Of a DNA stretch of 64,000 nucleotides, positions 1 through 9,259 are shown piece by piece (position 1 is the stretch's first letter; the number at the start of each line of letters is the position of its first letter). The notes beneath the pieces were generated by a model. The model had not been told where the DNA came from. It made no database searches and worked only from the letters and a program-made list of their open reading frames with translations. Both the position numbers and the translations under genes were made by a program. This DNA comes from Spirochaetaceae bacterium UBA6089 (GTDB lineage Bacteria; Spirochaetota; Spirochaetia; Treponematales; Rectinemataceae). The DNA lies in the NCBI GenBank assembly GCA_002435985.1, contig DIXD01000099.1:1-64000 (forward strand), written 5' to 3'.

Positions 1-995
1 GTCGAGTCGATGAAGGCGCATAGAGCCTTGCACAGGGGGCTGAACCATTCGCCCTCATAGAGAATCTCCGCAAAGCGCTGCGCCACGGTCATCTTGAACG
101 AAAGCGTTTTTTTGTCCAGGCAGAGCTGTTCGAGCCTGTCATGCGCCTCCATGATGATCGTGCCCCCCGGTGTTTCGTAGACACCTCTGGACTTCATGCC
201 CACCACGCGGTTTTCCACCATGTCGGCGATCCCGATGCCGTTTGCCCCACCAATCTTGTTGAGGGTGCGGACGATCGAAACCGGGTCGAGTTTCTCCCCA
301 TTGACCGAGACGGGCACGCCGTTTTCAAAACCGATACTCACGTATTCCGGCATGTTGGGGGCTTTCTCCGGCGTAACGCACATCTTGAGCATTCCCTCGA
401 AGTGCGGCTCGTTCGCAGGATCCTCGAGATCGAGCCCCTCGTGGCTGATGTGCCAAAGATTGTCGTCGCGGCTGTACGAATCGGATTTTTTCATGGGTAC
501 GGCGATACCGCGCGCCTCGAGGTAGGCTATCTCCTCGTCGCGGCTCTGAATATCCCAAATCCGCCATGGCGCAATCACTTCCATCTCGGGTGCAAAGGCC
601 TTCACGCCGAGCTCAAAACGAACCTGATCGTTGCCCTTGCCCGTGCAGCCGTGTGCCACCGCATCGGCGCCCTCGGCGAGGGCCACCTCGGCGAGACCTT
701 TGGCGAGGAGGGGGCGGGCAGCACTCGTACCCAGCAGATACTTTTTTTCGTAGGGCGTGCCCGCCTTGACGAGGGCCCAGAGGTACTCTTTGACGAATTC
801 TTCCTTCTGATCGAGCCTTATGAACTTCGAAGCACCGGATGCGACGGCTCGCTTGCCGATCGCATCGAAATCGGCCTCCTGCCCCACATCGCCGCAGACG
901 GCAATGACCTCACAATCGTAATGCTCCTTGAGCCAGGGAACGATCACCGTGGTATCGAGGCCACCGGAATATGCAAGCACAATTTTCTTTTTCAT
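1..995 (-). CDS. argG: Argininosuccinate synthase (C-terminal end outside window)
   Basis: ATP-dependent ligase that joins citrulline and aspartate to argininosuccinate, the penultimate step of arginine synthesis. The translation starts [19 protein letters not shown], which carries the N-type ATP-pyrophosphatase P-loop AYSGGLDT, and continues with the family blocks [13 protein letters not shown] and [13 protein letters not shown]. About 331 residues are inside the window of the roughly 400 usual for the family, so only the C-terminus is missing at the left edge. The start at 995 has AGGAGA about 8 bases upstream. The upstream leader (996-1170) is AT-rich with a small hairpin. No other arginine gene is visible next to it. 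Confidence 0.95.
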   Translation of the reverse strand, partial: MKKKIVLAYSGGLDTTVIVPWLKEHYDCEVIAVCGDVGQEADFDAIGKRAVASGASKFIRLDQKEEFVKEYLWALVKAGTPYEKKYLLGTSAARPLLAKGLAEVALAEGADAVAHGCTGKGNDQVRFELGVKAFAPEMEVIAPWRIWDIQSRDEEIAYLEARGIAVPMKKSDSYSRDDNLWHISHEGLDLEDPANEPHFEGMLKMCVTPEKAPNMPEYVSIGFENGVPVSVNGEKLDPVSIVRTLNKIGGANGIGIADMVENRVVGMKSRGVYETPGGTIIMEAHDRLEQLCLDKKTLSFKMTVAQRFAEILYEGEWFSPLCKALCAFIDS

Positions 996-1044
996 ACAAT
1001 TCTTTCTCCTATAAATAGATATATAAGATATTATTTGAGCGCGG

Positions 1045-1063
1045 GGCGTACAGGCCCTACGCC
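1045..1063. other. Small GC hairpin in the argG leader
   Basis: GGCGTA and TACGCC form a six-pair stem with a seven-base loop in the 277-base gap between argG and the sugar kinase gene. It lacks a U-tract on either side, so it is not a standard terminator. Farther up the argG leader, at 1117-1130, is the AT dyad ATATA-GCAG-TATAT, a possible operator. I see no coding sequence in the gap. Confidence 0.3.
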
Positions 1064-1272
1064 GGCAGAACGAGGTTCATCGTCGACGGAGGCGGGAATG
1101 CATCTTCATACAAAGAATATAGCAGTATATACGCTTTTATGCAACTAGTATTGTATTAATATGTAATATTGTGCGACGCTATGGCACTGCACATTCTGTG
1201 CCCTTCGCCTCAATAGCCCTGAAGTCGATGGCCGCTCTTCATTGCGGCGCCGTTCTGTGCTATGTTCTCTTT

Positions 1273-2259
1273 ATGTTTCAACATAACGACATTTCGCGAA
1301 CCGAACTATCCGAAAGTACGGCATACAGCCCCTCCCGTCACAATAAAAATCCACGATTTCTCTGCGTCTGCCTCAACCCGGTGATTCAGAAGACTCTGGT
1401 GTTCAAGACAATAGAGCCAGGCGAGGTGAACAGAACCGGAAACTGGCGCATCGATGTGGCGGGAAAGGGAATTATCCCCACCCGCATTCTGACACAGCTC
1501 GGCGAAAAGGCCGTGCACCTCACGCAGCTCGGAGGCCCGACCCGCGAATGGTTTCTCGCGATGTGCGCCGAGGACAATATCGCAATCGAGTGGGTCGAAT
1601 CCGGAGCCCTCATACGCTTCTGCACCACACTCATCGAAGAATCCACAGGCCACGCCACCGAACTTGTGGAGGAATCCCTGCCGGTCGCGCCAAGCACCAG
1701 CGACGCGCTCGTCGAACGCTTCGCTTCCCTCGTCGACGCCCAAACCGCAGTCCTCCTCTCGGGCACAGTCGCGACCGGCATTGCGCCGGGCACCATGGCT
1801 CGTTTTGCCCGCCTTGCAGCCGATGCCGGCGCCAGCCTCTACCTCGACATAAAAAAACAGGACCTTCTCGAATGCCTGAAATTCCATCCTGTGTGCGCGA
1901 AGCCGAACCTCGAGGAACTCGCCCAGACCCTTGGCATCTCCTACGAAGAAGTCCGCGACGAAAAACCTGCACGCGCGCTGGTGGCCGAGACGAGCAGGCG
2001 GTTTTTCGAGGAGTACGGCACCTATCTCGTGGTGACGCGCGGAGCCAGGCCGACCCTCTACTGGGACGGCCGGATGCTCTGCGAAGAGCCCGTCCAGTCC
2101 GTACAGGTCAAGAACCCTATCGGTTCGGGCGACGCGTTTGGAGCAGGGATCGCCCGCATACTCGAGCGCGGCGGCTCCATCTACGAAGCCGTCAAGGAAG
2201 GCACGCGCCTCGGCGCGCTCAACGCTGCCCAGCTCAAGCCGGGGACAATTCTATCTTGA
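1273..2259 (+). CDS. PfkB-family sugar kinase (1-phosphofructokinase / tagatose-6-phosphate kinase type)
   Basis: Cytoplasmic ATP-dependent kinase of the ribokinase fold, most like FruK/LacC enzymes that phosphorylate fructose-1-phosphate or tagatose-6-phosphate. The second PfkB signature NPIGSGDAFGAG lies near residue 285 and contains the catalytic Asp of GSGD. The early block LNPVIQKTLVF matches the LacC/FruK start. The ATG at 1273 gives 328 residues, close to the family length of about 310-320; an in-frame start at 1171 would add a poor, unrelated extension. No PTS gene is adjacent, so the substrate stays open. It ends 99 bases before the convergent symporter gene. Confidence 0.8.
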   Translation: MFQHNDISRTELSESTAYSPSRHNKNPRFLCVCLNPVIQKTLVFKTIEPGEVNRTGNWRIDVAGKGIIPTRILTQLGEKAVHLTQLGGPTREWFLAMCAEDNIAIEWVESGALIRFCTTLIEESTGHATELVEESLPVAPSTSDALVERFASLVDAQTAVLLSGTVATGIAPGTMARFARLAADAGASLYLDIKKQDLLECLKFHPVCAKPNLEELAQTLGISYEEVRDEKPARALVAETSRRFFEEYGTYLVVTRGARPTLYWDGRMLCEEPVQSVQVKNPIGSGDAFGAGIARILERGGSIYEAVKEGTRLGALNAAQLKPGTILS

Positions 2260-2281
2260 AATAGAAAAATCATTCACACCT

Positions 2282-2312
2282 AAAAAAGGGGCGCCCCTTT
2301 GCAGGGCGCCCC
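2282..2312 (-). terminator. Rho-independent terminator of the symporter gene
   Basis: GGGGCGCCC and GGGCGCCCC form a perfect nine-pair stem with a seven-base loop. Read on the minus strand it is followed by six T, so it terminates the minus-strand symporter gene. It may also stop the convergent kinase transcript less efficiently. Confidence 0.85.
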
Positions 2313-2357
2313 ACTGAAACGTTCAACACTCCTCTGATGTTGCTTCCCAGAGCTACT

Positions 2358-3665
2358 CTATTTCCACTTCGACATATCGAGCTCTTTCTCGGTCTTGGCC
2401 ACGATCGCGGAACCGACCATGTCGCCCGTCACATTGAGGCTGGTGCGCCCCATGTCGAGGAGGGCGTCGATGCCGAGGATCATCGCGTATGCGGCGGCGA
2501 CCGAGGAGCCCTCAACAAGCCTTAACCCCACCGATTCGAGCACCATGATCAGCATGATCGCACCGGCGCCGGGAACCCCCGCAGTCCCAATGCTCGCCAG
2601 CGTCGCGGTGATGATGACCGTCATTTGCTGGTTCAGTGTGAGTGGCTGACCCGTCGCGAAGCCGATGAACATCGCGCACACGCCCAAATAAATCGCCGTG
2701 CCGTCCATGTTGATGGTCGCGCCCAAAGGCAGCGTAAAGGATCCTATGGTGCGGGGCACCCCAAGATTTTCCTCACTGCAGCGCAAGGTGACCGGCAGCG
2801 TACCGCTCGACGAGCGCGTCACGAAGGCGGTGATCATCGCCTCGTTCGCCCCTTTCAGAAATTTGCCGAATCCCAGCTTATAGACCGAGAGAAACCCACC
2901 ATAGACGACCACGAGGTGAACAATAAGCCCGACATACACGGCCAGCGTGACCATGAACAGAGGGCCGAGCGCCCTCGCGCCCTGCTGGGCAAACACCTGC
3001 GCGATGAGGACAAAGACGCCTATGGGCGCATACTGCATAATGCCGCCGACCACTTTGTACATTGTCTCGGCCGCCGCATTGACGACGTTGAGCAGTGTCT
3101 CGCCGGATTTTGCGAGCACCTGCTGCTTGGAATCCTTGATGTAGGAAAGAGCGATGCCGAATACCACTGCGAAGAAGATAATCGGAAGCACATCCCCCTT
3201 CATGAGGGATTCAAAAGGATTGGTGGGCACGATGTTGAGCAGAATCTGCACAATGGTCGGCGGTGCGGCCTGAGCGCCCTTCACCGCTGCATCCCCCACG
3301 ACATTGAATCCTGCGCCGGGCTGGAAAATATTGGCAAAAACAAGACCTATAAGAACAGCGAAGGCGCTGGTCAAAAGATAATAGACCAAAATTTTTACGC
3401 CAACTCTTCCCAGCCTCGAAGGCGCGATGCTCGCAGCCCCGGCGATGAGCGAAAACAGGATCACCGGCACCACAATCATCTTGAGCAGCCTGATGAACAG
3501 GTCCCCGAAGAATTTTGTGTTGTCGACGAAAGGCTTGACCGAGTCGGGGAAAAATCCGAGGATGATGCCGACAATCGCGCCCAAGACAAGACCGATCAGT
3601 ATCCGCACCAGCAGATTGGTCTTGAAATACCAATCGAAGGCGCCTCTTTTCTTCTCTTCCGCCAT
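2358..3665 (-). CDS. Dicarboxylate/amino acid:cation symporter (DAACS family)
   Basis: Secondary transporter that brings in dicarboxylates or acidic/neutral amino acids with Na+ or H+. The 435-residue protein has the usual eight membrane helices and two re-entrant loops of the GltP/GltPh fold. Seen motifs are the serine-rich hairpin [11 protein letters not shown] and the Na+/substrate motif ATINMDGTA, both in the C-terminal half. The start at 3665 has a strong AGGAGG. It is monocistronic, with a terminator 46 bases past the stop. The exact substrate cannot be read from the sequence. Confidence 0.92.
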   Translation of the reverse strand: MAEEKKRGAFDWYFKTNLLVRILIGLVLGAIVGIILGFFPDSVKPFVDNTKFFGDLFIRLLKMIVVPVILFSLIAGAASIAPSRLGRVGVKILVYYLLTSAFAVLIGLVFANIFQPGAGFNVVGDAAVKGAQAAPPTIVQILLNIVPTNPFESLMKGDVLPIIFFAVVFGIALSYIKDSKQQVLAKSGETLLNVVNAAAETMYKVVGGIMQYAPIGVFVLIAQVFAQQGARALGPLFMVTLAVYVGLIVHLVVVYGGFLSVYKLGFGKFLKGANEAMITAFVTRSSSGTLPVTLRCSEENLGVPRTIGSFTLPLGATINMDGTAIYLGVCAMFIGFATGQPLTLNQQMTVIITATLASIGTAGVPGAGAIMLIMVLESVGLRLVEGSSVAAAYAMILGIDALLDMGRTSLNVTGDMVGSAIVAKTEKELDMSKWK

Positions 3666-3790
3666 GCAGAACCTCCTTGCTTTACGAGTGCACGTGAAGC
3701 AATAGCAATTATGTATCCATTTCTACCGGCCCGCAAGAGCAAAATGTTGCCATCTTTACAGAATCCGCCGAAGGCATGCATAATAGCGCC

Positions 3791-4504
3791 ATGAAAAAGG
3801 GAATTATCGGCGTTCTCGGCGGGATGGGTCCGGATGCGACGGCAGCCTTTTTTTCCATGCTGGTAAGACTCGACGTCGCCGCCTCCGATCAGGATCACCT
3901 CCACATTATCGTGGACTCCGACCCTTCGATCCCCGACCGGACCAAGCATCTTCTGCAAGGTGGTCCTGACCCTCTTCCGGCAATGCTCACCTCGGCCAGA
4001 AGGCTCCTCGCCGCAGGTGCCGATATCGCAGGGATACCATGCATAACGGCGCATGCATTTCTGCCCGGCCTTCGCCGCAATTGCACCCTGCCCTTCCTCT
4101 CTGCATTCGAGGAGACCATCAGAGCCCTCGACGCCTTCTCTCCGCCGATTCGAAGCCTGGGCATCCTTGCCACCCTGGGCACGCGGCGCGCAGGGCTCTT
4201 CGAAAAAGCCATGCCGGACAGAACCATACTCTGGCCAAGCGAAGAGGATCACCGCTCCCTGGTCATGGAAGCGATCTACGGCACCCGTGGCATCAAGGCG
4301 GGCAATCTCGGCGAAGAACCTCACCGTCTCCTCGTCCAGGCGGCGCAGGCGCTCATCGGAGAGGGAGCAGAGGCGATAGTCGCGGGTTGCACGGAAGTGC
4401 CCCTCGTGCTATCCCAGAGGGACTTCGATATTCCCTTCATAGATCCCATGTATTTCCTCGCGCGTGCCCTCATAGAGACTGCCGGGAAAGGAGTATCGGA
4501 ATGA
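3791..4504 (+). CDS. Aspartate/glutamate racemase family protein
   Basis: Member of the cofactor-independent Asp/Glu racemase superfamily, which uses two cysteines as acid and base. The protein begins MKKGIIGVLGGMGPDAT, the classic N-terminus, which favours the ATG at 3791 over the one at 3776. The first catalytic Cys is in PCITAHAF, where the family normally has CNTAH, so Asn is replaced by Ile. The second is in GCTEVPL. The length of 237 residues is normal. Its stop overlaps the start of the cupin gene (ATGA), so the two are translationally coupled. The unusual first motif makes the substrate uncertain; it could be a hydantoin or other racemase variant. Confidence 0.8.
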   Translation: MKKGIIGVLGGMGPDATAAFFSMLVRLDVAASDQDHLHIIVDSDPSIPDRTKHLLQGGPDPLPAMLTSARRLLAAGADIAGIPCITAHAFLPGLRRNCTLPFLSAFEETIRALDAFSPPIRSLGILATLGTRRAGLFEKAMPDRTILWPSEEDHRSLVMEAIYGTRGIKAGNLGEEPHRLLVQAAQALIGEGAEAIVAGCTEVPLVLSQRDFDIPFIDPMYFLARALIETAGKGVSE

Positions 4505-4848
4505 TCATCAGAGCAAGTGAAAGAGTATTTGAAATCAGACACGAGATGAGAGGAGGAAAAGGCGATGTGAGCCTGGCCCAGCTCCCCGGCAGCGCGCTTG
4601 CTCTGCACTTGCGCCTTCTCTCCGAGATCACCATTCCTCCCGGTGCAGGAATAGGCACCCACACTCACAGTGGAGAAACAGAATATTTCTATATTATAGA
4701 AGGAACCGGCATCGTAAACGACAACGGTTCTATGGTAGAGGTACAGCCCGGCGACGTCGTCGTCACAGGAGGCGGCGCGATGCATAATATCGAAAATCAC
4801 ACCAATGCACCTCTGCGCCTTGTTGCCGTCATCGTCACCGAAGCGTAG
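4501..4848 (+). CDS. Small single-domain cupin
   Basis: 115-residue protein made of one cupin barrel. The first cupin motif is GTHTHSGETEYFYIIEG (His, His and Glu metal ligands) and the second is PGDVVVTGGGAMHNIEN, with the last His ligand. Such proteins bind a metal and act as isomerases, dioxygenases or sugar/amino-acid-derivative binding proteins. It overlaps the racemase gene by four bases and probably acts on the same compound or pathway. The function is not known. Confidence 0.8.
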   Translation: MIIRASERVFEIRHEMRGGKGDVSLAQLPGSALALHLRLLSEITIPPGAGIGTHTHSGETEYFYIIEGTGIVNDNGSMVEVQPGDVVVTGGGAMHNIENHTNAPLRLVAVIVTEA

Positions 4849-4960
4849 GTCTATGCCAGCGTATCCTCGAATACCCTAGGAGGCGGCAGAAACAGCAGGA
4901 CAAGGACTGCGGTTGATGCTTATTTACCCGGGCAGCTTTTTCCCATATAGTAGAGAAGTT

Positions 4961-5830
4961 ATGTTATTCCGAGATCGTTGTGATGGAACACGTGTCACTG
5001 GTCAGCTTGCTCTCAACGCATTGATGCCCTATATGATGAGGGGGCGGAACGAATCCGCCGTGTATTACGAAAAAGAGATCAACATAGAGAACAGCCTCTC
5101 GTATATCAAAAAGTTGAAAATGCTGCAGGAGACAAAAGACGACCAGGACCGTTTTACGCTGTTTAGTCTCATCATTACGGCAGCCTTGAAGACCATGGCA
5201 CTCTATCCTTGGCTCAACCGCTTCATTCACAGGAGGGCGATGTACCAGCGCAAATTTCTTATTTTCTCGTTTATCGTGAAGCAGCGCTTCGACCCCGAAG
5301 CCCCCGAAGTGAATGTCCGGCTCTTCCTCAACCCCGACGATTCCTTCGAGACCGTAAGCACGAAAATCAGATCCGCCATTCTCAGCGCACGAACCCGTGG
5401 ACAAGGGGACGGAGAGCAATTTGCGGACATCTTTCATAAAATCCCTGGCGGCAAGGCCCTACTCATGGGGTCGTATCGACTCCTGGACCGCTTCAACCTT
5501 GCGCCTTGGAGTCTCATCAAGATGGACCCCCTCTATTCGAGTATCTACGTCGCCAATCTGGGCTCGCTTGGCCTCAATGCGCCCTACCACCACCTCTACG
5601 AATGGGGGAACACGAGCATATTCCTTGTTATCGGCAAGATGTTCTCCAAAGAGCTCTGGCATGGAGGGACAAGGGTACGTCAGCGATACCTAGAGCTGAG
5701 GCTGACGATCGACGAACGTATCGCCGACGGCTACATCTTCGCCGAGGCTGCGTCTGCCTTCTATCGGATGATCTCGAATCCCGAGCTGCTTGAATTGCCC
5801 CTCGATGTGCTGAGAAACACACTCAAATGA
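4961..5830 (+). CDS. E2-like (CAT-fold) acyltransferase without lipoyl domain, probably inactive site
   Basis: The fold is that of the catalytic domain of 2-oxo acid dehydrogenase E2 subunits and chloramphenicol acetyltransferase. It lacks the lipoyl and E1/E3-binding domains of a true E2. The C-terminal active-site motif, normally HRxxDG or DHRxxDG, reads DERIADGY near residue 260: the catalytic His is replaced by Glu while Asp-Gly is kept. Start choice is uncertain. 4961 (MLFRDRCDGTRV) matches the DG block near the start of relatives, while ATG 4916 has a better ribosome site. No E1 or E3 gene is nearby, so this is a stand-alone protein. Confidence 0.65.
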   Translation: MLFRDRCDGTRVTGQLALNALMPYMMRGRNESAVYYEKEINIENSLSYIKKLKMLQETKDDQDRFTLFSLIITAALKTMALYPWLNRFIHRRAMYQRKFLIFSFIVKQRFDPEAPEVNVRLFLNPDDSFETVSTKIRSAILSARTRGQGDGEQFADIFHKIPGGKALLMGSYRLLDRFNLAPWSLIKMDPLYSSIYVANLGSLGLNAPYHHLYEWGNTSIFLVIGKMFSKELWHGGTRVRQRYLELRLTIDERIADGYIFAEAASAFYRMISNPELLELPLDVLRNTLK

Positions 5831-5839
5831 GGTGCGACA

Positions 5840-6148
5840 TTAATCGGCTTTTTCCCCTGCTCCTGTGGGTGCGGCACTGTGGCCGGCCTCTTTGCTGGAA
5901 TTCGTAGAAGACGTAGAACTTTCGGTGGCCGGAGAAGAACTCTTCGCCCCTGTGGCCACGGACTGACCTCGCTTTGAGTCAGTGATATAGAAGCCCGAGC
6001 CTTTAAATATTACACCACTGCCTCCGCCGATGAGCCGTCTCACCTCACCACCACAAAGAGGACAGGTCTTGATCGGAGCATCGTTGATGGACTGAAATGC
6101 CTCGAATGTATAGCTGCATTCCCGGCATTCATATTCATATGTAGGCAT
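5840..6148 (-). CDS. FmdB-type zinc ribbon protein
   Basis: 102-residue small protein with the conserved start MPTYEYECRECSYTFE and two CxxC pairs (CREC and CPLC), which form a zinc ribbon in the first 40 residues. The rest is a Ser/Thr/Ala-rich low-complexity tail typical of FmdB proteins in many bacteria. FmdB was named as a putative regulator near formamidase, but its role is unsettled. AGGAG lies upstream of the start. It converges with the E2-like gene, with nine bases between the stops. Confidence 0.85.
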   Translation of the reverse strand: MPTYEYECRECSYTFEAFQSINDAPIKTCPLCGGEVRRLIGGGSGVIFKGSGFYITDSKRGQSVATGAKSSSPATESSTSSTNSSKEAGHSAAPTGAGEKAD

Positions 6149-6241
6149 CGCAATCTCCTCTCAGAGAAAACATGACAATATCATATATGTAGTTATCAAA
6201 GAAAAAATACCAACAAAAGCCCCAAAGGTAAAGAGGAGCGG

Positions 6242-7468
6242 CTATATCACGCCGAGCCTTTTGCCCACCTTCGTAAAGGCATCCACTGCTGCACGGATCT
6301 GTGCCTCCGTGTGTGCCGCCGAGATCTGCACGCGAATGCGCGCCTTGCCCTTAGGAACCACCGGGAACGAAAAACCGATGACGTAGATGCCTTCGTCGAG
6401 CAGCTCGTCCGCCATACGAAGGGCTAGCTTTTCGTCGTAGAGCATCACGGGGCAGATGGGGTGTTCTCCGGGGCGGATATCAAATCCCGCATCGGTCATA
6501 AGGCGTCGGAAAAGCTTCGTGTTTGCTTCGAGACGGTCGCGCAGGTCCGTCGACTGGGTAAGAATGTGGAGCGCCTGCAGTGTCCCGCCGACAATCGCCG
6601 GCGCGAGCGTGTTCGAGAAGAGGTAGGGGCGCCCCTTCTGCCGCATATACTCGACGATCTCCTTCCGGGAGGCGATGACGCCGCCCGACGCGCCGCCGAG
6701 CGCTTTCCCGAAGGTCGTCGTGATGATATCCACCCTGCCCCCAACCCCCCAATGCTCCCACGTGCCCCTGCCATGTGCTCCCATAAAACCAGTCGCGTGC
6801 GAGTCGTCCACCATCACGAGTGCACCGTACTTCTCCGCCAGGCCGCAGATCACCGGCAAATTCGCAATATCTCCGTCCATGGAAAACACGCCGTCGGTCG
6901 CGATCATGATCGCACGGCTCCCTTGCGCCTCCTTGAGACAGCGCTCAAGGCCCTTGAGAGATTTGCCCGTCTCGGGGTCGGTCTCTTCGACATCGCGCAT
7001 GTCGGCATGTTTATAGATCCAACGCTTTGCCTTACAGAGCCTCACACCATCGATGATCGACGCGTGGTTCAGACTGTCCGTGATAATCGCGGAGTCTTCG
7101 TCGAGCAAGGGTTCGAATAGGGCGCCGTTCGCATCGAAGCACGAAGAAAACAGGATCGCATCTTCCATGCCCAAAAAATCCGCCACTTTCCGCTCGAGCT
7201 CTTTGTGCTGGTCCTGCGTACCGCAGATAAAGCGAACCGACGACAAGCCATAGCCATACTTCTGCATCGCTTCCACGGCTGCCGTCCTGATGCGAGCATC
7301 GTTCGCCAAACCAAGATAATTGTTCGCACAGAAGTTCAAGACCTCTTTGCCGTCCGAGACACGGATCGACGCACCCTGCGGCGTGACGATCACCCGTTCT
7401 TCCTTGTACGTTCCGTCCGCGCGGATTGCATTCAATTTCCGCGTCAGCTCATCCTTCAGTGTATACAT
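6242..7468 (-). CDS. kbl: Glycine C-acetyltransferase (2-amino-3-ketobutyrate CoA ligase)
   Basis: PLP enzyme of the alpha-oxoamine synthase family. It interconverts 2-amino-3-oxobutyrate plus CoA with glycine plus acetyl-CoA, in threonine breakdown or reverse. The family blocks are clear: [10 protein letters not shown] near residue 45, [10 protein letters not shown] for the PLP-contacting Asp and His, and [14 protein letters not shown] with the Schiff-base Lys. The 408 residues match Kbl (about 398) better than BioF. The start at 7468 (MYTLKDEL) is chosen because it matches Kbl N-termini; the frame stays open for 37 codons upstream into the rhomboid gene. No threonine dehydrogenase gene is adjacent. 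Confidence 0.9.
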   Translation of the reverse strand: MYTLKDELTRKLNAIRADGTYKEERVIVTPQGASIRVSDGKEVLNFCANNYLGLANDARIRTAAVEAMQKYGYGLSSVRFICGTQDQHKELERKVADFLGMEDAILFSSCFDANGALFEPLLDEDSAIITDSLNHASIIDGVRLCKAKRWIYKHADMRDVEETDPETGKSLKGLERCLKEAQGSRAIMIATDGVFSMDGDIANLPVICGLAEKYGALVMVDDSHATGFMGAHGRGTWEHWGVGGRVDIITTTFGKALGGASGGVIASRKEIVEYMRQKGRPYLFSNTLAPAIVGGTLQALHILTQSTDLRDRLEANTKLFRRLMTDAGFDIRPGEHPICPVMLYDEKLALRMADELLDEGIYVIGFSFPVVPKGKARIRVQISAAHTEAQIRAAVDAFTKVGKRLGVI

Positions 7469-7482
7469 ATGGCACCTCGCAT

Positions 7483-8037
7483 TTATTTTTTTCGATAGAA
7501 ACCAAGGACGCTGCCCACAAGCCCGCCGATGATGTGTGAAAACTGCGAGATATTGTCCTGCCTCGTGAGCGCGTCCCACACCTGACCGCCGAGATACACG
7601 ATCATCACCAAAATAAAGGTGAGCGGTACCTCGCCCTTTGAAAAATTCGTGATCGAAGCGAGCATGATCATCATGAACACCACACCCGATCCCCCCAGGA
7701 GCGCGACATTCGGAAACAGAAGCGCATTCGAGAGCCCCGTGGCAAGGGCGGTGATCAGGATACTGAGGAGCAAAAAGCTCGAACCGTAGACGCTCTCCAG
7801 TATCGGTCCCAATAGCAGTATCATGGTGAAGTTGCTGATGAAGTGCTGGATGTTCGCGTGCCCGAGCACGTGGGTGAAAAGCCTCACATAATCGACAAAG
7901 ACATTCGTCCGAAAAGGTACCGGGGTCGAAAAGAGAGATAGAATGATGCCGGGCGCGATGGTCTGGCTCAGCACAAGCACAATGGCTGCGAGCAGCGTGA
8001 ACGTAAGCGTCACTGGTGCATTATAACGGACATGCAT
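7483..8037 (-). CDS. Rhomboid-family intramembrane serine protease
   Basis: 184-residue membrane protein with about six helices. It has the three rhomboid hallmarks: HFISN in the second helix, the catalytic Ser in GGSGVVF, and the catalytic His in SHIIGGLVG. All residues needed for activity are present. It sits in the inner membrane and would cut transmembrane substrates, which cannot be predicted. The start at 8037 has GGGAGG seven bases upstream. The gene lies 14 bases upstream of kbl and 31 bases downstream of xth on the same strand, so the three may be cotranscribed. A second rhomboid gene lies at 43.6 kb. Confidence 0.85.
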   Translation of the reverse strand: MHVRYNAPVTLTFTLLAAIVLVLSQTIAPGIILSLFSTPVPFRTNVFVDYVRLFTHVLGHANIQHFISNFTMILLLGPILESVYGSSFLLLSILITALATGLSNALLFPNVALLGGSGVVFMMIMLASITNFSKGEVPLTFILVMIVYLGGQVWDALTRQDNISQFSHIIGGLVGSVLGFYRKK

Positions 8038-8068
8038 GCATGAACCTCCCACACAGGCTTTTTTATTA

Positions 8069-8848
8069 TCATGGCTCAAAAAAAAGCGACACCGGACAGT
8101 GATCCGAGCCCATGACCTCGGCATGGATGTCCGCCGCCACGAGCGCCGGCGCAAAGGACAAATCCACGCAGTGATAGTCGATGCGCCATCCGATATTCTT
8201 CTCCCTTGCCCGAGGAGCCCGGTAGCTCCACCACGAATAGTGGCCCGGCTCCTTGCAGAACCAGCGAAAGGTGTCGATGTAGCCTGCCGAGAGAAACGTA
8301 TCCATCCACGCGCGCTCTTCGGGCAGGTAGCCGGCATTCCCCTCGTTCTGATCGGGCCTTGCGAGATCTATGGGCGTATGTGCGATATTGTAATCGCCTG
8401 CGACAATCACGTGTTTGCCCGCTTCCCGCTGCCGATTACAAAAGTTCAATATGGCATCACAGAAGCGCAGCTTGTAATCGAGGCGAACGCCAGCCTCCTG
8501 GCTGTTCGGGAAATATGCGCTTACAAGCACAAAGTCGCCATAATCGGCGACCACTGCCCGCCCCTCGAGATCGAATTCAGGAATACCCAGCCCCGACACG
8601 GAGACCGGTTCGTGTAGAGTATAGAGGCCTGTTCCCGAATACCCTTTCCGTTCGGCAAAGGCCCAAAAGCTCTGATACCGCGTGCCGTTCCGCGCAAGGG
8701 GATGGCGGAGTTCCTCGGTCAGCTGGTCTTCCTGCAGCTTGGTCTCCTGCACACAGAGAAAATCAACGTCCGAAGCCTCGATCCACTCCAAAAGGCCCTT
8801 TTGGGCGCAGGCTCTGAGGCCATTCACGTTCCATGAATAGCTTTTCAT
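8069..8848 (-). CDS. xth: Exodeoxyribonuclease III / AP endonuclease
   Basis: Mg2+-dependent DNA repair enzyme that cleaves at abasic sites and removes 3' blocking groups. The 259 residues match the ExoIII/APE1 family. Visible are SWNVNGLRA at the start, FLCVQETKLQ with the metal-binding Glu, VIVAGDYNIAHTPID with the catalytic Asp and Asn, and GSDHCPV at the end with the Asp-His pair. The ATG at 8848 has GAGGGA upstream; a TTG one codon earlier is less likely. The gene follows a small hypothetical gene on the same strand. Confidence 0.93.
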   Translation of the reverse strand: MKSYSWNVNGLRACAQKGLLEWIEASDVDFLCVQETKLQEDQLTEELRHPLARNGTRYQSFWAFAERKGYSGTGLYTLHEPVSVSGLGIPEFDLEGRAVVADYGDFVLVSAYFPNSQEAGVRLDYKLRFCDAILNFCNRQREAGKHVIVAGDYNIAHTPIDLARPDQNEGNAGYLPEERAWMDTFLSAGYIDTFRWFCKEPGHYSWWSYRAPRAREKNIGWRIDYHCVDLSFAPALVAADIHAEVMGSDHCPVSLFFEP

Positions 8849-8875
8849 CAACTGTGTTCCCTCACTCTTTCAATA

Positions 8876-9181
8876 TCACTCTTTCAATATCGAATCGATG
8901 AGCTTCTTGAGTTCGAGGTCGATATCGCCTTTCTCCTCCACGCGGCTCATGTCGATCTGGAATACGCCGTCGCGGAACACAATCGGACCACGCTCGGGCG
9001 GCAGAGGAATCTCTTCGTCTTCCTGTTCCAATTGCGCAAGAGCGCGGACGTAGCTGTCTTTTTCTTCGTTTCGAGAGTGCCTGTAGCTATCCACTGCGGG
9101 CAAGGAGCGCCACAGAGGCTGGCTATACCGGACTAGCCCAAACCTAAGGCCATTGTTCCGTCGTTCAGATTTCTGATTCAT
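8876..9181 (-). CDS. Small hypothetical protein upstream of xth
   Basis: 101 residues, hydrophilic and strongly charged, with an acidic middle (EQEDEEIPLPPE) and no membrane segment or recognised domain. I do not recognise it. It precedes xth by 27 bases on the same strand and is divergent from the DinG-like gene. There is no ribosome-binding site before the ATG; instead a perfect TATAAT ends five bases upstream, which would place the transcription start at the start codon. A co-transcribed role with DNA repair is only a guess from position. Confidence 0.6.
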   Translation of the reverse strand: MNQKSERRNNGLRFGLVRYSQPLWRSLPAVDSYRHSRNEEKDSYVRALAQLEQEDEEIPLPPERGPIVFRDGVFQIDMSRVEEKGDIDLELKKLIDSILKE

Positions 9182-9186
9182 GAGAG

Positions 9187-9192
9187 ATTATA
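9187..9192 (-). promoter_or_regulatory. -10 element directly before a start codon
   Basis: TATAAT on the minus strand ends five bases before the ATG at 9181, with no Shine-Dalgarno sequence. No good -35 is visible at 16-18 bases. If it is used, the transcript of the small gene would be leaderless. Confidence 0.4.
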
Positions 9193-9259
9193 GGATATAC
9201 CCTGCGCTCTATATCTGCAACTACCTCATTTCTCCGCCGGCTGTGCTATACTGGGCTCC

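Noticed and set aside
2625..3794. 389-codon open frame opposite the DAACS symporter
   Set aside because: Antisense shadow; the translation is hydrophilic and low in complexity while the other strand has all family motifs.
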